Positions 1-11,637 of a stretch of 64,000 bases of DNA are shown here, one piece after another (the stretch's first letter is position 1; each line of letters starts with the position of its first letter). A model generated the notes under the pieces. The model did no database searches. It was not told the origin of the DNA and saw only the letters and a list, made by a program, of their open reading frames with translations. Source of the stretch: Daphnia carinata (Eukaryota > Arthropoda > Branchiopoda > Diplostraca > Daphniidae); the NCBI RefSeq assembly GCF_022539665.2, contig NC_081338.1:744001-808000 (forward strand), given 5' to 3'. The translations under genes and the position numbers were made by a program.

Positions 1-10
1 AACTCACTCA

Positions 11-127
11 TGTTGCGGAACCCTTTATATTACCCTACTTTAATTAAACTTTAACAGGTTATAGGCCCAGATTCTCTGTACGTTTATTAATAACTTCTTG
101 TACCTTTTCAGACGGCAAACCCTACTT
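11..127 (+). repeat. Copia 5' LTR remnant
   Basis: The sequence begins TGTTGCGGAACCCTT and shares that start with 4441. It ends just before the GGATATCAGCC primer-site-like sequence. The two LTRs are otherwise strongly diverged, so the boundaries are inferred from position. Confidence 0.4.
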
Positions 128-149
128 CAAAGGATATCAGCCAAATAGC

Positions 150-1170
150 TTCATGGAAACGGTTTGACGGCTTCAAGTTTGACGGTACGAACTTTCCTTC
201 TTGGAAATACGGAGTATGGATGCTACAAGAAAGGCACAAGCTAATCCCAATCGTGGATGGAACTGAAGCTAAGCCAGCTGAGGTAACTGAATCTTCTAAT
301 CAAACAATGCACCGTACCAGGTGTACAACCATGCATGTAAGCATGGTTGATGGGAGTCATTGTTGCGCGTGACTCAGAGACCAAGGACCAACCGTATGTA
401 AGCTCAAATGATCAATTTACCACAACACTGAATACGCTGTAGTTGTGATGCATGTAATACGGGTTATTGCTGCTTGTGACTCAGGATGCAAAGGTAAATA
501 TAATCAGGATACCTCATGACAAAAACTGCGAAAACCCAAACCGAGTACCCGAGACTGCTGTTGAGAACGATCACCTACTAATGGCAAAATTTTTGGATCT
601 AAAGATTCAGCTAGATACACACGTGCTATTGTCTCTCAGTGCGTGCTACTTATAGTCTTACTGTGACTGGCTCACGGCAGGTCGAAGCATGATGTTTTTT
701 ATAGCCTCGGTCGAGCAAATCACTGCATTGCTTAAAGATCTACAATCTCCAGTAAGTGAACTGAAAATGATGTGAAAGACAATTATGTCCTTACCACTCA
801 TCTACAGGCATTTTTTTTGGGCCTGGGACGGTGTTCCCAGAGCTGATGAGAGCATGGCGTTACTTACTTTAGGACTGGCCAAAGAAGAGAAGATGAATAG
901 ATTCTACAGTCTCCTGGGAGCAAACTCTAACCAATCAGCCACTGTATCATCAAGAGCCTTCACAAACGAGAACTTCAGAGGTCACAGGGCCGGTAGGTTC
1001 AGAGGAAGTGGCAAAGTCCTCCACCACGGTGGTCGGAACAAATCTTGAACCATCTGCTAATATTATGGATTCCGTGGTCACGTTTCAGTGAATTGCAGAG
1101 TGCGAGTGAGAGACGAAAAGAAGAGTCATGTGAAAGATGACAGGAGGGCCTGTTGTATGTTCAACAGTAG
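150..1170 (+). pseudogene. Copia gag remnant with zinc knuckle
   Basis: Bases 150-290 translate to a typical copia Gag N-terminus (KRFDGFKFDGTNFPSWKYGV, then a VDGTE motif), the nucleocapsid-forming structural protein. The frame is then lost. A second open stretch at 785-1048 ends in an Arg/Gly-rich segment, and 1065-1110 holds a CCHC-knuckle-like GFRGHVSVNC in which the first CxxC pair is disrupted by a stop. At least three frame changes separate the pieces, so no full Gag can be made. Confidence 0.7.
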
Positions 1171-1179
1171 AGAACAAAG

Positions 1180-2520
1180 ACTTTGGGTACGTGTCACACG
1201 TGAAATACTCCGACAGGAGACACTTCATTGGCTCGCCGACTCGGGGTCAATTAAGCATATGACCGACCAACCAAACATTCTTCGAAACTTCAAAAGTGCT
1301 GAATCAGGATCATGGTCCGACTCTGGAATTGGAGGTACTCAACTTTTGGTCCATGGCCATAAGGACGTACACATCATGTCATATGTCGACGAATAATCTT
1401 CACACGGAGTTCATAAAGAAGACTTATTCGTGCCTGGCTTGGGAACAAATCTGTTCAGTATAGGTGCCGCTCCGGATTTGGGTAGCTCGTAACTTCATTG
1501 GTGAAACGGTGTCCTTTCCCAGAGATAGGAGAGTTAAGATATAAGGACAGAGAGCTGGAGATCACCATCATCTATCTATCACCTGGATCTGATAGCGGAA
1601 CACATAAAGACCGAACCCACAGAAATAGCCGCAGCAGTCACACTGCCCATTGAGGTCTGGCATCAGAGACTGGTCCACCTCAACCATCGAGCGATCAGAC
1701 GATTGAACAACCTAGGCTACGTGACGGGCCTGAACCTTGCTGAATGCAAGAACGAAACAAACGACCTATGTGAGGTTGCATATTCTGAAAGATTCATCGT
1801 CTCCCGGTCAAGGTAGGTCGTCGCTTTGCGACCGAGATAGGAGAGAATGTTCACTCCGATGTATGTGGACTGATTGAAACTCCCTCGGTTGAAGGTGCTT
1901 AATACTTTCTCGTCTTTCGGCGTGACTACAGCGGGTGGAGCACAGCGCGACCTTTCAGCAGGAATCTCAAGTAGCCGAATTATTTAAGGAATTTGTGATC
2001 AAATTTCGAATGGAAACAGGAAAAGCAATGAAAACAATTTGCAGCGACAATCGAGATGAATTCTTCAACACCATGTTCGATAGATGGTTGACCGAAAATG
2101 GGATTCGACATGAAAGTAGTGCGTCTACAATTCTGAGCAGAACGGGGTTGCTGTGAGTCCCAATTTCACACTGATGGAGACAGTGATAAATCTTTTGGAG
2201 ACACAGGTTCATAGTTAGGGTACTTATGCTGAGCTCTGGGGTGAGGCACTGATGTACGCAACGTACATATTAAACCGAACACTACCGAGTTTGGCTGCCA
2301 AAACACCCTACGAGCTATGATTCGGCAAGAAACCGGATGTAAATAATCTGCGGGTATTTTTATCGACAACTTTTGTCCATACACCAGCAGCTCTGAGGAA
2401 AATACTGGACCCCAAAACTCAAAAATGCATCATTGTGGGGTACTGTAAAAATACTAAAGCCTACAGGACCTGGAACCCGGTAACAAAGAGGTCATCATCA
2501 GCCGAGACGTATTGATTGAT
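1180..2520 (+). pseudogene. Copia protease and integrase remnant
   Basis: Bases 1225-1290 encode WLADSGSIKHMTDQ, the copia aspartic protease active site (D-S-G-S). Bases 1655-1740 encode WHQRLVHLNHRAIRRLNNLG, the GAG-pre-integrase zinc-binding region. Bases 1850-2155 carry a decayed integrase core (VHSDVCG; ICSDNRDEFF; ENGIRHESS), and 2225-2450 the C-terminal integrase segment (AELWGEALMYATYILNRT, LDPKTQKCIIVGY). Several stops and frame shifts interrupt it. The order and motifs are diagnostic for Ty1/copia pol. Confidence 0.8.
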
Positions 2521-2847
2521 GAAAGCGACAAAAATGCAAAGGCCTTATCCACCACTGCTAATCTAGGTTCACACGTAATGCCCATCCCATCGTTCGGATC
2601 GACAACTATCGGGAGAGACCAACCGGTCCCGATTCGAGAGGCAGATGATCCGGTTGTGATGGATCAGGAATCAGTTGAAGTCCAAGCAGTCAATTCTCAA
2701 TCGCCCCTTTGGATTTCGAGAAGTTGAATAGAGTGCAATGGGTGAAACACAGTATCAAACCGCCCAAACCACACCACAGAGGCAGGTGGTCCTGCCGCTA
2801 TGTAGCAGGATTTCGTTTAGATCCAAGTCGGCGCCGAATCAAACAGC

Positions 2848-4430
2848 GTGTCGACGGTTAGAAGGAATTCTATCAACGATGGTATAGGCAAACTTACGAA
2901 CGAAGTTACCTCCGAGCTGACGGCCGACCAAGTTCAGGGGAGGAACACACCAATACAGAGACATTTCAAAAGTATTCCTAAATCCACCGAAAAATACAAG
3001 GAATACAAAGGCCTTGTCTCAACGGGTGAAAGTTTACCACGCCTGACTGCTGCCGTATCAGAGCAGATGAGCTACCAAGAAGTTCTCACGTCGGAGAGCT
3101 CCGATCAATGGAAAGACGTCATCCACTATGAGTCCAGGTCTTTCGCCAAGAATGAGACCTGATAACTTACCCCCTCACCTGTAAGCAGGTCGACTATAAA
3201 GAACCGCTGGCTATTCAAGGGGAAGCCCGGTTATGGAAATGTTGAAGAAGGGTATAAAGCCCGACTCGTAGCTAAGGGATACACTTAAGAGTATGGTGCT
3301 GACTATCATGAAACCTTTGCCCCTGTAGTAGGAGGCATCACTCTGAGACTGATCCTCTCAATCGCTGCCGGTTTCGACCTAGAGATTATGAAACTCGATA
3401 TCAAAACTGCCTTCCTCTACGGGAATCTTGAAGAAGAGATACACATGGACCAGCCGGAGGGATTTGTTATCCCTGCGCGGGAAAGTCAGGTTTGCAGACT
3501 AAGGAAGTCTATTTGCGATCTTAAACAAGCTCCACGCTGCTGGAACAACAGGTTCAACGTCTTTCTTCTAGAGTATGGGCTCATACCCTACGAAAATGAT
3601 CTCTGTGTCTCCTACCGTCTTCAAGGTGAGGATTGTGTTATTGTCGCGATTTTTGTTGACGACAAATTGCTGTGTAGCAACAAGAAAGAAACCATTGACA
3701 GAGTATGCAGTTACTTGACTCCACAATTCAAGATGCGAGTCTCACAAGCAGATCGGTTCCTTAGTATTAACATCACCAAAAATTGCTTTAATCATTCGAT
3801 CTTCCACGATCTGAGTCATTATACAAAGGCGTTTCTTGAAAGATTCAACATGTTACTTCGGGTCTCGAAGTCAACACCTGCAGAGCCCGGTCTTCGCCAG
3901 GACCGATCAAAAGCCATGCTACCGTGACCAATCCGGCCAGATGTGTATAATGTTCTTTACCGTGAAGCGGTAGGCTCGCTCATGTATCTCACGACCAAAA
4001 CACGTCCCGACATTACATACGCTGTCAATCAAGTTGCGCAGCACTCGGAAGACCCTGGAGTAATCCACTGGCGGGCAGTTAAACGTATTTTTGCTTACAT
4101 CGCTGGAACGATCAATTTTGGTATTCGATTCTCACGGAAAAATTTCTCTCTACTTGGCTACACCGACGCTGACTACGCCGACTAAATTGAAACGCGGCGC
4201 TCTACCAGTGGCTTCCTCTTCATCATCAACGGAGGGCCACTATTCTGGTCTAGTAGGAAACATCGATAGAAATCCTGCATCGCACTGTCCACCACAATAG
4301 CAGAATGCGTGGCGGCGAGCGAAGCCAGAAAAGAAACCATCTGGCTTTCCCGACTACTGTTCGAAATCACAGCTATATCTCACAAAATAACCCCGCTACC
4401 TTGCGACAACTTTAGCAGCATTAAGTTGGT
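2848..4430 (+). pseudogene. Copia reverse transcriptase and RNase H remnant
   Basis: The linker ends in a SYQEVLTSESSDQWKDVIHYE-like motif at about 3070-3130. The RT follows: RWLFKGKPGYG, then ARLVAKGYT and a TAA stop at 3286-3288, then DYHETFAPVV and an open stretch at 3388-3927 containing MKLDIKTAFLYGNLEEEI, LKQAPRCWNNRF and the catalytic FVDD (YVDD-type) motif. RNase H continues at 3943-4430 with GSLMYLTTKTRPDITYAVNQ and GYTDADYAD, and breaks after 4185. The longest intact piece is 179 codons. Reverse transcriptase would copy element RNA into cDNA; this copy cannot. Confidence 0.88.
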
Positions 4431-4440
4431 CCATTCATTA

Positions 4441-4585
4441 ATGTTGCGGAATCCTTCAGGGTTCTGCTTAACCTTAGTTATTATCCGAGTTCTCATGTGG
4501 TATTTCTGACACACAACCTGTCTTCTTCTTGCACGTGATATCGTTGATAAAGGTTGCTTATTCGCGTGTCTAACATAACACCTTG
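4441..4585 (+). repeat. Copia 3' LTR remnant
   Basis: It starts TGTTGCGGAATCCTT directly after the RNase H reading frame, matching the sequence at 11. A TAACA at about 4576-4580 may be its end. The neighbouring BEL/Pao fragment starts immediately downstream. Confidence 0.35.
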
Positions 4586-4587
4586 AA

Positions 4588-5215
4588 ATGGGTTATTCAT
4601 TAGATATCAGCTCCTTCCTCTCTGCACTCTACCGCTTCCTGAATCTTCGTGTTGTCACAGCGTCCTATCCTAATCGCAATGGGACAAACTTTGTCGAGGC
4701 GCAGCATGAGTTGGCAGAGTGGCTGAAAAACTTGAGCCAGAACGCTATTCTACGACATTTAAGCCACCAACCATCTAAATGGATTTTTAACCCACCAGCT
4801 GCCCCACACTTCTGAAGTATCTGGGAACGAATGGTTAGAGTCACAAAGGCTTCGCTGCGGGATTTCTTAGGAAACCAACGCCTCACCACACGAAATCTTG
4901 TTGAGCCCCCTTATTCTAATAGAAAACATTACCAACAGCCTTAAGCTTAACCCATTAAGCGAGGACTCGAATGATCCTGAATGTTTGACAATTTACTGTT
5001 TGGCCGCGCTACTCCGAATCTCATTCCCGATTTCTGAATAAAAAAATCCCCATCGCCGAGGATAATGTAACCACCAAGCTGAGGTGGCGCATCGCGCAAG
5101 CAGTCGCAGACTTGTTTTGGCAACGCTGGATGACGGAAGAAATACAGTGCCTCGCCGAACGGGGAATATTGTACGGCACAGCAAACGTCGGCTTATGTAA
5201 CCCTAGCAACTTATG
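4588..5215 (+). pseudogene. BEL/Pao integrase C-terminal remnant
   Basis: An open stretch at 4588-4815 reads FLSALYRFLNLR, NGTNFVEAQHELAEWLKNL and PPAAPHF. This is the BEL/Pao integrase core around the second catalytic Asp, whose codon is lost here, and the position before the catalytic Glu. Downstream pieces (IWERMVRVTKASLRDFLG; LLFGRATPNLIPDF; DLFWQRWMTEE) are the remaining core and the DUF5641 C-terminal domain, separated by stops and frameshifts. No RT or gag was found upstream, so this is a 5'-truncated relic abutting the copia 3' end. It is a different family from the BEL element at 9389. Confidence 0.8.
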
Positions 5216-5885
5216 ATGTGGACAACCCCCGGGAGTTACGTCAATGCATGATAACCAAATGGAAGGTTATCGTGTAATTAACGCGTGCATTGACTGAATT
5301 CATCAGAACTCAGTAAACTTCAATCACGGACGGATATAAATCGAGGCTACGCAGCCGGATCGGGGTTTCTTACCTGTCAGTTACAAGTGCTGCAGTAAAG
5401 TTGTAAAAGCCTTCTAGATATTTATCTTAGAAAAGTCCCTTTCTTCTCAGTGAACTCTAGATTGTAGTAAATGTGAGTTGTTGTAAATGTGAGATAAACG
5501 GCCTTGACGGCAATCGCTCGTTATATGGTGGAGATGCAGGGTAGGCCTTGGTGGTAAAGCAAGGTAAGACCAATTAGTTTGTGAATCTAGCGTTAAGGAA
5601 GAGACCGGATGGATGGATTCTGGTAAGACTAGGCAGAGTAAGCGTATTAAAGGACTACAAGCGTCATCCATCGGTGAACTGAAGGTACGCAGTACGAAAG
5701 GTGAAACAGGAGCAAAACCAAAAGAACCAACAAAGACTGGGTTGAGAAGAACATTCAAGGGGTTAACAGATATATGTGTGAAATATCTGAACCGATCCGT
5801 AGCCCTTTTGTAGATAGTAAAAGCCCTCAGCCATTCCTTAAATGTCAAATAAACGGCATTGACGGCGATCGCTCGTTACAATATA
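5216..5885 (+). repeat. LTR-like region with a repeated 3' end motif
   Basis: A near-identical motif occurs at about 5491-5522 and 5845-5876 (ATAAACGGCNTTGACGGC followed by AATCGCTCGTTA or GATCGCTCGTTA). This fits two copies of an LTR 3' end bearing a polyadenylation-like ATAAA. A TATA-like GGATATAAATC lies at about 5333. Just after the first copy comes a leader-like GTAGGCCTTGGTGGTAAAGC, and a weak relative occurs near 28620. I interpret it as the 3' LTR zone of the adjacent BEL/Pao remnant, possibly duplicated. No coding function is supported. Confidence 0.4.
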
Positions 5886-8800
5886 TTTTCAAGAGCATCC
5901 TAACCTCGAGGTGGAAGATATCGCGGTCGTCATCCATCCAGCCACTCATCGTAGAACTTGGGCCGACTGGGAGGATTATTAAGACCTTTCTGGCGACGAC
6001 GGAGTCGTCTGCTCTTCGACAATCTAGACAAACGGAACTGAAAGTTACTGACCAACCAATGTATTGTTTCTCCTTGATTCCGTACAGATACGGAAATGTG
6101 CGCTCAGCATGACAAAGCGCAGAGCCGGCAATGTTAGCGAGCTGGAACTCCCCAAACCTTTAATTTCGAATGACGAACATCAATTAATTCGAAATTCCCA
6201 TTTCGAATGGGAATTTCGAGAGTGTGACACTAGCCACGACCTGGCTCGCAAGGTGAACAACCTTGCCTCGTTTTTCGTCCCCTTCATCCAATCCCCGAGT
6301 TTTGGTTCAAATTCTGTCGCGCTTCGGTTACAACTTACGTTTATATTTCTTAGTTAAGGTTATATGATTTTGCGAGTGTTTCGTCGGTGCTTTTGTGACG
6401 ACAACCCCAGTTTTTCTAGGCGAGATGCATGGTCTGGCAGCCATTGCATGATGCTCTCATGTAGATTTGCCGTGGGTGCCTTTGTCAGTCGTGCCTGTTG
6501 GAAGACAACAAATTTTTAATTTGTAATTGTTTGTTGTGCCAGGTTTTCTTAATCTCAGCCCCAATATTTAAAAATTAGCCCTGATACTTACCGCGCAATA
6601 ATTTTTTTATTTGATTGTTGCGAATTGCAAAAAGGTTTACTCAAGACAGACCTAACGTCTTTTCGGGGGAACACTCAAACTAGACGAACTAAACGTCTTC
6701 TTTTTTAACTTGGTCTAGCGAAACTGGTCCATTCTATCGATCTTTGGAGTTCAGTTCCCCAAAACCAGCTCAGCCTACTCAAATCGGAAATGAATAATTA
6801 TTGTTGCAGCTGTCAGTGTGCAACTTTACCAAACATAGGGGGGAATTTGTCAAAGGTGGCAATCAACGAAAGCCCAAAAGCAGACAAAAGAGCAAACCAA
6901 GTAATTTATTGTAAGCTTGCACGCTACATTTTAAAGTATAAATCTGAAGTTGCCTTGATTTAATGTACGATACAATAACTAACTGCGTTTTTTTTACAGT
7001 TATACACAGATCCAGACAACACGACTTGTTTAATTCCTGGATAAAAACCTTTCCAGGAAACCATTAAGAAGATCCGGAAAAAGATAGAGTTGATCAGCCT
7101 CAGACTAAATCTTTTTTGCCGAAACGTCCGGACCAAGTCGCACTAAAAGAAACCTTTTCTTACGCGGTTCGAAATTCTGTGAACAAGACGGCTTTTATTG
7201 GGACAAAAAATATACTTTTAAACTAAAATACACATGTTCTGTGACTCATCTTTAAATTGTTTGCCCCGATATTGCAAGCTCGAACTCAACTCCATTATAC
7301 ATTAATAAAATTCTAAACTTATAGTCGAAACCTGTAAATGAAACGTTGAAATTACTGTGTTTTTGTGTTGTTGAAGTTGCTGTTTGAAAACGATTTTGTC
7401 TTAATGAGCGCAAGTAAATTGAGATGGCTTCTAATAGTCCAACTGTCGTCGGACCTGCAACCAGCAAAAAGAAAAAGAGTGCAACCTGCACGTTATATAT
7501 AGCGAAGCCATTTCATCCAATTCTACAACGAGCCCAGTTACGACATCCGAAAAGGGATACCACATCAATCGGGCTTTAAACATAGCAGTGGATACGTCTG
7601 ATTACGAATTATGTGATTATTCAGCACCCGATTATATCGAGCACTACGGATTTTTCGGAAAGCGTACAAGTAATGGCATAACGCAACGAACCGTTTGACA
7701 GTAACTTTGATGAATACGAAATTACAAGGAATGATAAGTCCACGCCTGACGAACATGATTTATTTTCTTGGCTGGCGTTTAGCATTAACGAGCACGCAGC
7801 CGATATCGCGATCCACAAGTTCACGGAAAAATTCGCACTTTGGACAATGATTTTTCGTGTTGATCAAAATGCCATTGATAATGTTTCGACGGAAGTGCTA
7901 TCCGCTGTTCCTCCATATGAGGAACGGAAACTCGCAAAACAATACAAAAAACAAACACTCCTAAAGTAGTAGAACTCTACCGTAATTTTCACTTCGGTTA
8001 TGCTCGTGGCATTAGATTTATATTAACCAAATGCTGTTTGCATTCAAATAAAATCATGATGAAAGAGTTGCACCTTTTTTTTAAACACAGACGTGCTTCC
8101 AGTAGCAAAGGCTTCCAGCAGCCAAGGAAGGAGGAAAACGCTAACCTTTACCTTGAAGATTTCGTAAATGAAGTAATTCAACTTCAGTGTACTGTTTTCT
8201 CTATAAAGGCAATATAATGAAAATCTCGGTCTTTGGATTCAACTTGTGATGTTCCAGCATAATTGCCTAATAAAGTGTATTAAAATTCATACCGCCTATG
8301 AAAGTTAGGCAGCCACCCTTTTCTGCGATGCAACGCTCTATTTTACTAGGGACTTCACTGGCAAACAAACGTCACATTTAATCCCCAGTTGTTCGGGATC
8401 AGGATAAATGGTGTTATTTATGATAACAAAAGGCAGTGTGTTTTAGATGTCCGCTTGGGCAGCTTTAATTTGTTATATTGTATTGGCCACAGAGAGAACT
8501 CAAATTAGTTTGAAGTATCTAGTCGAGCTTTTTAGAATAACAAAGAACCGTCTGAGACAGTTCCATCAAACCCGCAGGCACAACTTCTGTTTGACTAAAA
8601 ATTACTAGATGAACCATCAAAATAACAATTAATGAAATTGATTACTGGTAGTGGATATTTTTTTTTGCGTTCACAAAATGAGGAACAACATAATGGGTTG
8701 CAACATAATCATCTTCAGACGCGAGTAATACTGGACCTAGTAAAAATCACATCGATGATGCTCCATTAAGTCTGCTATCACCTAAAGCATTTCCTGGGGC

Positions 8801-9388
8801 AGGGCTCGGGGATTATTGTAAAACATTTTTACTACCAAACCCCGAAGCACTAGAAACTGAACCATTATCATTCACAGAGCATTGGCACCGTTGGAAGCAC
8901 AGGAAACAGAAAGCGACGCAGGAGCACTAACAGAAGTGCAGATGGATGTTGAAACAGTCAATTTGTGTTTTTTTTTGCCTCGTTTCGGCCATCCCTTCCT
9001 CTGTTTTCTAAGTCGGTACTGACAACTGTCTCACCAGCAAGATATTTTCTTAGTTTATCTTCGGCCCCTTTGCCTGTGTTCTGAAAACAAAAATGGAACC
9101 GAGTAGTGGCACTGCTGAAAATTTGTTATTATTATTTTTTAAACAAGGAAGATATTACCTCAAAGACACTGTACCTGTTATGTAACAAAAATAGTGTAAA
9201 TGAAAAAAGTGTAACCAATAATATGTTATTTTATCACAATTGCTTCACGATGGTAACTACGTTTGATGCTGAATAAGTGGGTGTAAGATTTTTATGAACT
9301 GGTGTTGTTGGCAGTGGAAAAATATGGATGAAACTTTTGCGAATATCGGTTATTTACATTTACTGCCTCCTATTTATAGTAATGATTT
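5886..9388. other. No recognisable gene; decayed AT-rich sequence
   Basis: Apart from the hairpin at 6190 I see no conserved gene. Three open pieces are worth recording. One is 6064-6357 (plus, 97 codons, no motif recognised). One is about 7690-7968 on the plus strand, an acidic stretch containing DEHDLFSWLAFSINEHAAD with no family recognised. One is 8965-9078 on the minus strand, preceded by a good splice-acceptor-like tract (TTTTTGTTTTCAG) and reading NTGKGAEDKLRKYLAGETVV before a stop. None can be tied to a complete gene. Confidence 0.5.
6190..6218. repeat. 29-bp perfect hairpin
   Basis: CGAAATTCCCAT, a 5-base spacer (TTCGA), then the exact reverse complement ATGGGAATTTCG. Related words (TTTCGAATGACG, TTAATTCGAAATT) sit just upstream, suggesting a small palindromic repeat. 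No function can be assigned. Confidence 0.7.
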
Positions 9389-9620
9389 TGTAGCCACTTC
9401 CTTCTTCTTTTTCTTGCCTGTTTGTCACCTACGGTGCTGCCAACGCGGGCAAGGCTGTAGGGGGCACGGGCCTACGCATTTATTGTGTGTGCAAATTCAG
9501 TTCTTTCTTTGTCTTTTGTTTGGGGGATGGGGTTTTTTTGGGCAGAGCCCAGTCCAGTTTTCAGTGTTGTTTAAGTAGCCGACCCAGACAGTTGTCTGGG
9601 TATAATAGAAATTGGCCACA
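9389..9620 (+). repeat. BEL/Pao 5' LTR (approximate)
   Basis: Bases 9422-9576 match 27572-27732 closely, including the G-rich GGGGGATGGGG tract and CCCAGTCCAGTTTTCAGTG. It is shorter than the 3' LTR, so an internal deletion is likely. A perfect hairpin (ACCCAGAC, 4-base loop, GTCTGGGT) occupies 9582-9601. A TGG-starting sequence at about 9613 could be the primer site. Confidence 0.6.
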
Positions 9621-11113
9621 TTTGGGAACACGGCCCCAACCCGAACGTAGACGCATCGATACCTGAACGGCAGAAGAGTGAACGGCCATTACTTCCCGAA
9701 AACGATCTCAAGAAGAAACGTGGGAAGAGAAAAGCGGCCCACACGAAGTTAACGACACAACTCAGAAAGGCTGTGGAAGACCACAAGATGGGAGCCATTA
9801 GACTGAAGAAGTTGCAAGTAGCAGCATGGCGTGACGAATTGATTCGTATTGATGACGAAGTCAAAGCAATACATAATCAGTATACAGAAAGTATATCCGA
9901 CCTGACTGAACAGCAACGTCAGATGTGATAAGTGGGAAGTAGACTTCGAAACAGACCACGTTGAAATCATCAAATTCGCAAGTCGCTACGCCACTTCCTC
10001 AAATCAGTCCGTTAGCTCGATCGGGACATCAGCTTCGGACATCACATGTAGTACCACGTTATCTGAAAAGAGGCCTACCAACGTTAAACCAACCAGCCTC
10101 CTCCAACAATCAACGTAAGGGGAATTGGAGGCTGAAGCTCAGATGCTGAAGTTGGAATTAAAGTTGGAAACGGCAAGGGCTCAGATGGAAGCAAACACAA
10201 CTTCCATCACAGAAACCCTTAATAAGGGGTTAAAAGGCATGAGTGAGCAGTTGAGTAAACTCATTGATAGCTCAAGAGTCACGTCCAAAGATATCGCGGT
10301 CAACAACACGTTAGTCCGGGAAGCACATCACACGTTAGACCGTTTGGATCAGAAAACTGACGTAGTTAAGGTGGAGTTAACCGCAAAAATCGAAGACCTT
10401 CGAACGGAAGTAGACGTGATAAGGGTACAACCACGAACGATTCAAGATCATCGACTTCCTGAGCGACCACAACCCTTACCCACTCGTCAAGACGTTTCTA
10501 TACTGTCACCACTTCGCACGATGGAAGACGCAGTCCGACATCGCAAAAGATTGGTGGCCGCCGATGCATCTCCACGAGACCCGCGGCGAGGGACGATGGC
10601 GACGACGGCACCTAGTTGCGACCCTACGGACCATGATGAAGATGAGCATTCTGAACGTTCTCATGCTCATAGTCATCGTCCTCACAGCAGCTGTTGCAGT
10701 CGTCTACAACCTCCAAACTTCAAGATCCAGCCGTTCGATGGTATCCCGAAGAATTACGCGCGATTCAAGGCCAAATTCCAGGACTTGTATGAAGAGTATG
10801 AAGATTCTCCGGGACTTCTCTTCATGTTGGAGGAGCTGCTGACCGAAGAGATACGAAATGAAATCGGTGAGTGTCTGACCGATGGAACAATGTACGCTGT
10901 GGTGTGGGAACATTTGGACGCGGTCTACGGTCGCACTGAAATCATGGACCAGACATACCTCGACGACCTTCTACAGGTCCCGTCATTGAAGAGTTTAGAT
11001 GCTGTCAGCCTCAAGACTTCCGCAAATCGTCTTCATGGTGCAGTAGCCACGCTCTCCATGTCGAAGTATGCCCATGAGTTACACAGCCGTACCACCTTGA
11101 TGGCCCTGGAAGC
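9612..11113 (+). pseudogene. BEL/Pao gag, 5' part
   Basis: The frame from about 9612 runs into a stop at 9928. It carries a helical, charged N-terminus (KLTTQLRKAVEDHKMGAIRL), typical of BEL Gag. Reading continues in another frame, with a further break near 10117, into a long open stretch from 10125. That stretch encodes coiled coil (residues 1-110), a His/Asp-rich linker and a DUF1759-type Gag domain (FKIQPFDGIPKNYARFKAKF ... LHSRTTLMALEA). The gypsy LTR begins at 11114, so the last codons before the stop at 11150 are LTR sequence, not Gag. The reading frame resumes at 22362 on the other side of the insertion. Confidence 0.82.
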
Positions 11114-11490
11114 TGTGATGAGGACACATCCTGAAAAAGCTGCCAATTAGCAAGACTCGCTAATTAACAGATACCAAGCTTTGGGCGATCTCCACCACAA
11201 TCCGGTATCGGTCAGCTTCTCTACAACACGTCCCCATTACGTGATAAACTGGTAACGGGCAGCTCATCATCCCCACGCAATCACTCCGTCTTCACGTGAT
11301 GACTTCTAGGAGATCACCTCTGACGTCAAGAAGTGACCTGTTTAACATCTATATAAGCCGAGACTTGTACGAGTCTCAGGAGGGAGTTTTTAGTTTATAC
11401 CATTACTTTGTCCGTGTAACTAGTGACTGTAAAATACACTTGTAGTCTGACTGATGAACAGAGTTACTTCTATAATATAGGAACATTACA
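11114..11490 (+). repeat. Gypsy 5' LTR
   Basis: 377 bp, matching 21981-22357 except for A versus G near position 23 and T versus C near position 125 of the LTR. It has TG...CA ends and is flanked on the left by the target duplication AAGC. It contains the promoter elements described separately. Confidence 0.95.
11293..11357 (+). promoter_or_regulatory. LTR promoter: E-box, CRE-like site, TATA box
   Basis: CACGTG lies at 11293-11298, a consensus CRE palindrome TGACGTCA at 11321-11328, and TATATAAG at 11350-11357. An imperfect hairpin (GAGACT ... AGTCTC) lies just downstream where transcription would start. The same elements recur in the 3' LTR (TATA at 22217-22224). The motifs are seen; factor binding is inference. 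Confidence 0.6.
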
Positions 11491-11637
11491 TTTCGTGAAC
11501 GTGTCCAGTTTTGAACTTAGTTCAAATTCAACAAGCCCGGACTCCTGCCCAGTAACAGCCAGCAGGCCTATCCACCCGAACATCGCAGACGACCAGCGCT
11601 CGTCTAGAACTCCCCGCGACAAGGGTAAGTCACCTAA
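11491..11637 (+). other. Gypsy leader without a recognisable tRNA primer site
   Basis: The sequence directly after the LTR is TTTCGTGAACGTGTCC, which does not start with the TGG expected for pairing to a tRNA 3' CCA end. A perfect hairpin (TTTGAAC, TTA loop, GTTCAAA) occupies 11510-11526. A GGTAAG at 11623-11628 resembles a splice donor and could serve production of spliced env mRNA. Confidence 0.5.

Larger units (their letters stand above)
11..4585 (+). mobile_element. Degenerate Ty1/copia LTR retrotransposon
   Basis: Domain order is gag, zinc knuckle, protease, integrase, RT, RNase H, which is the copia order (integrase before RT). All domains lie on the plus strand but are broken by many stops and frameshifts, so the copy is dead. 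Short similar sequences start at 11 and 4441 (TGTTGCGGAA followed by C or T and CCTT), read as the starts of two LTR remnants. A degenerate initiator-tRNA-like primer site (GGATATCAGCC, about 130-140) follows the 5' one. The family assignment is firm; the ends are approximate. Confidence 0.85.

Noticed and set aside
10564-10842. Second open frame within BEL gag with a hydrophobic stretch
   Set aside because: Out-of-frame shadow of the Gag His/Asp-rich linker.
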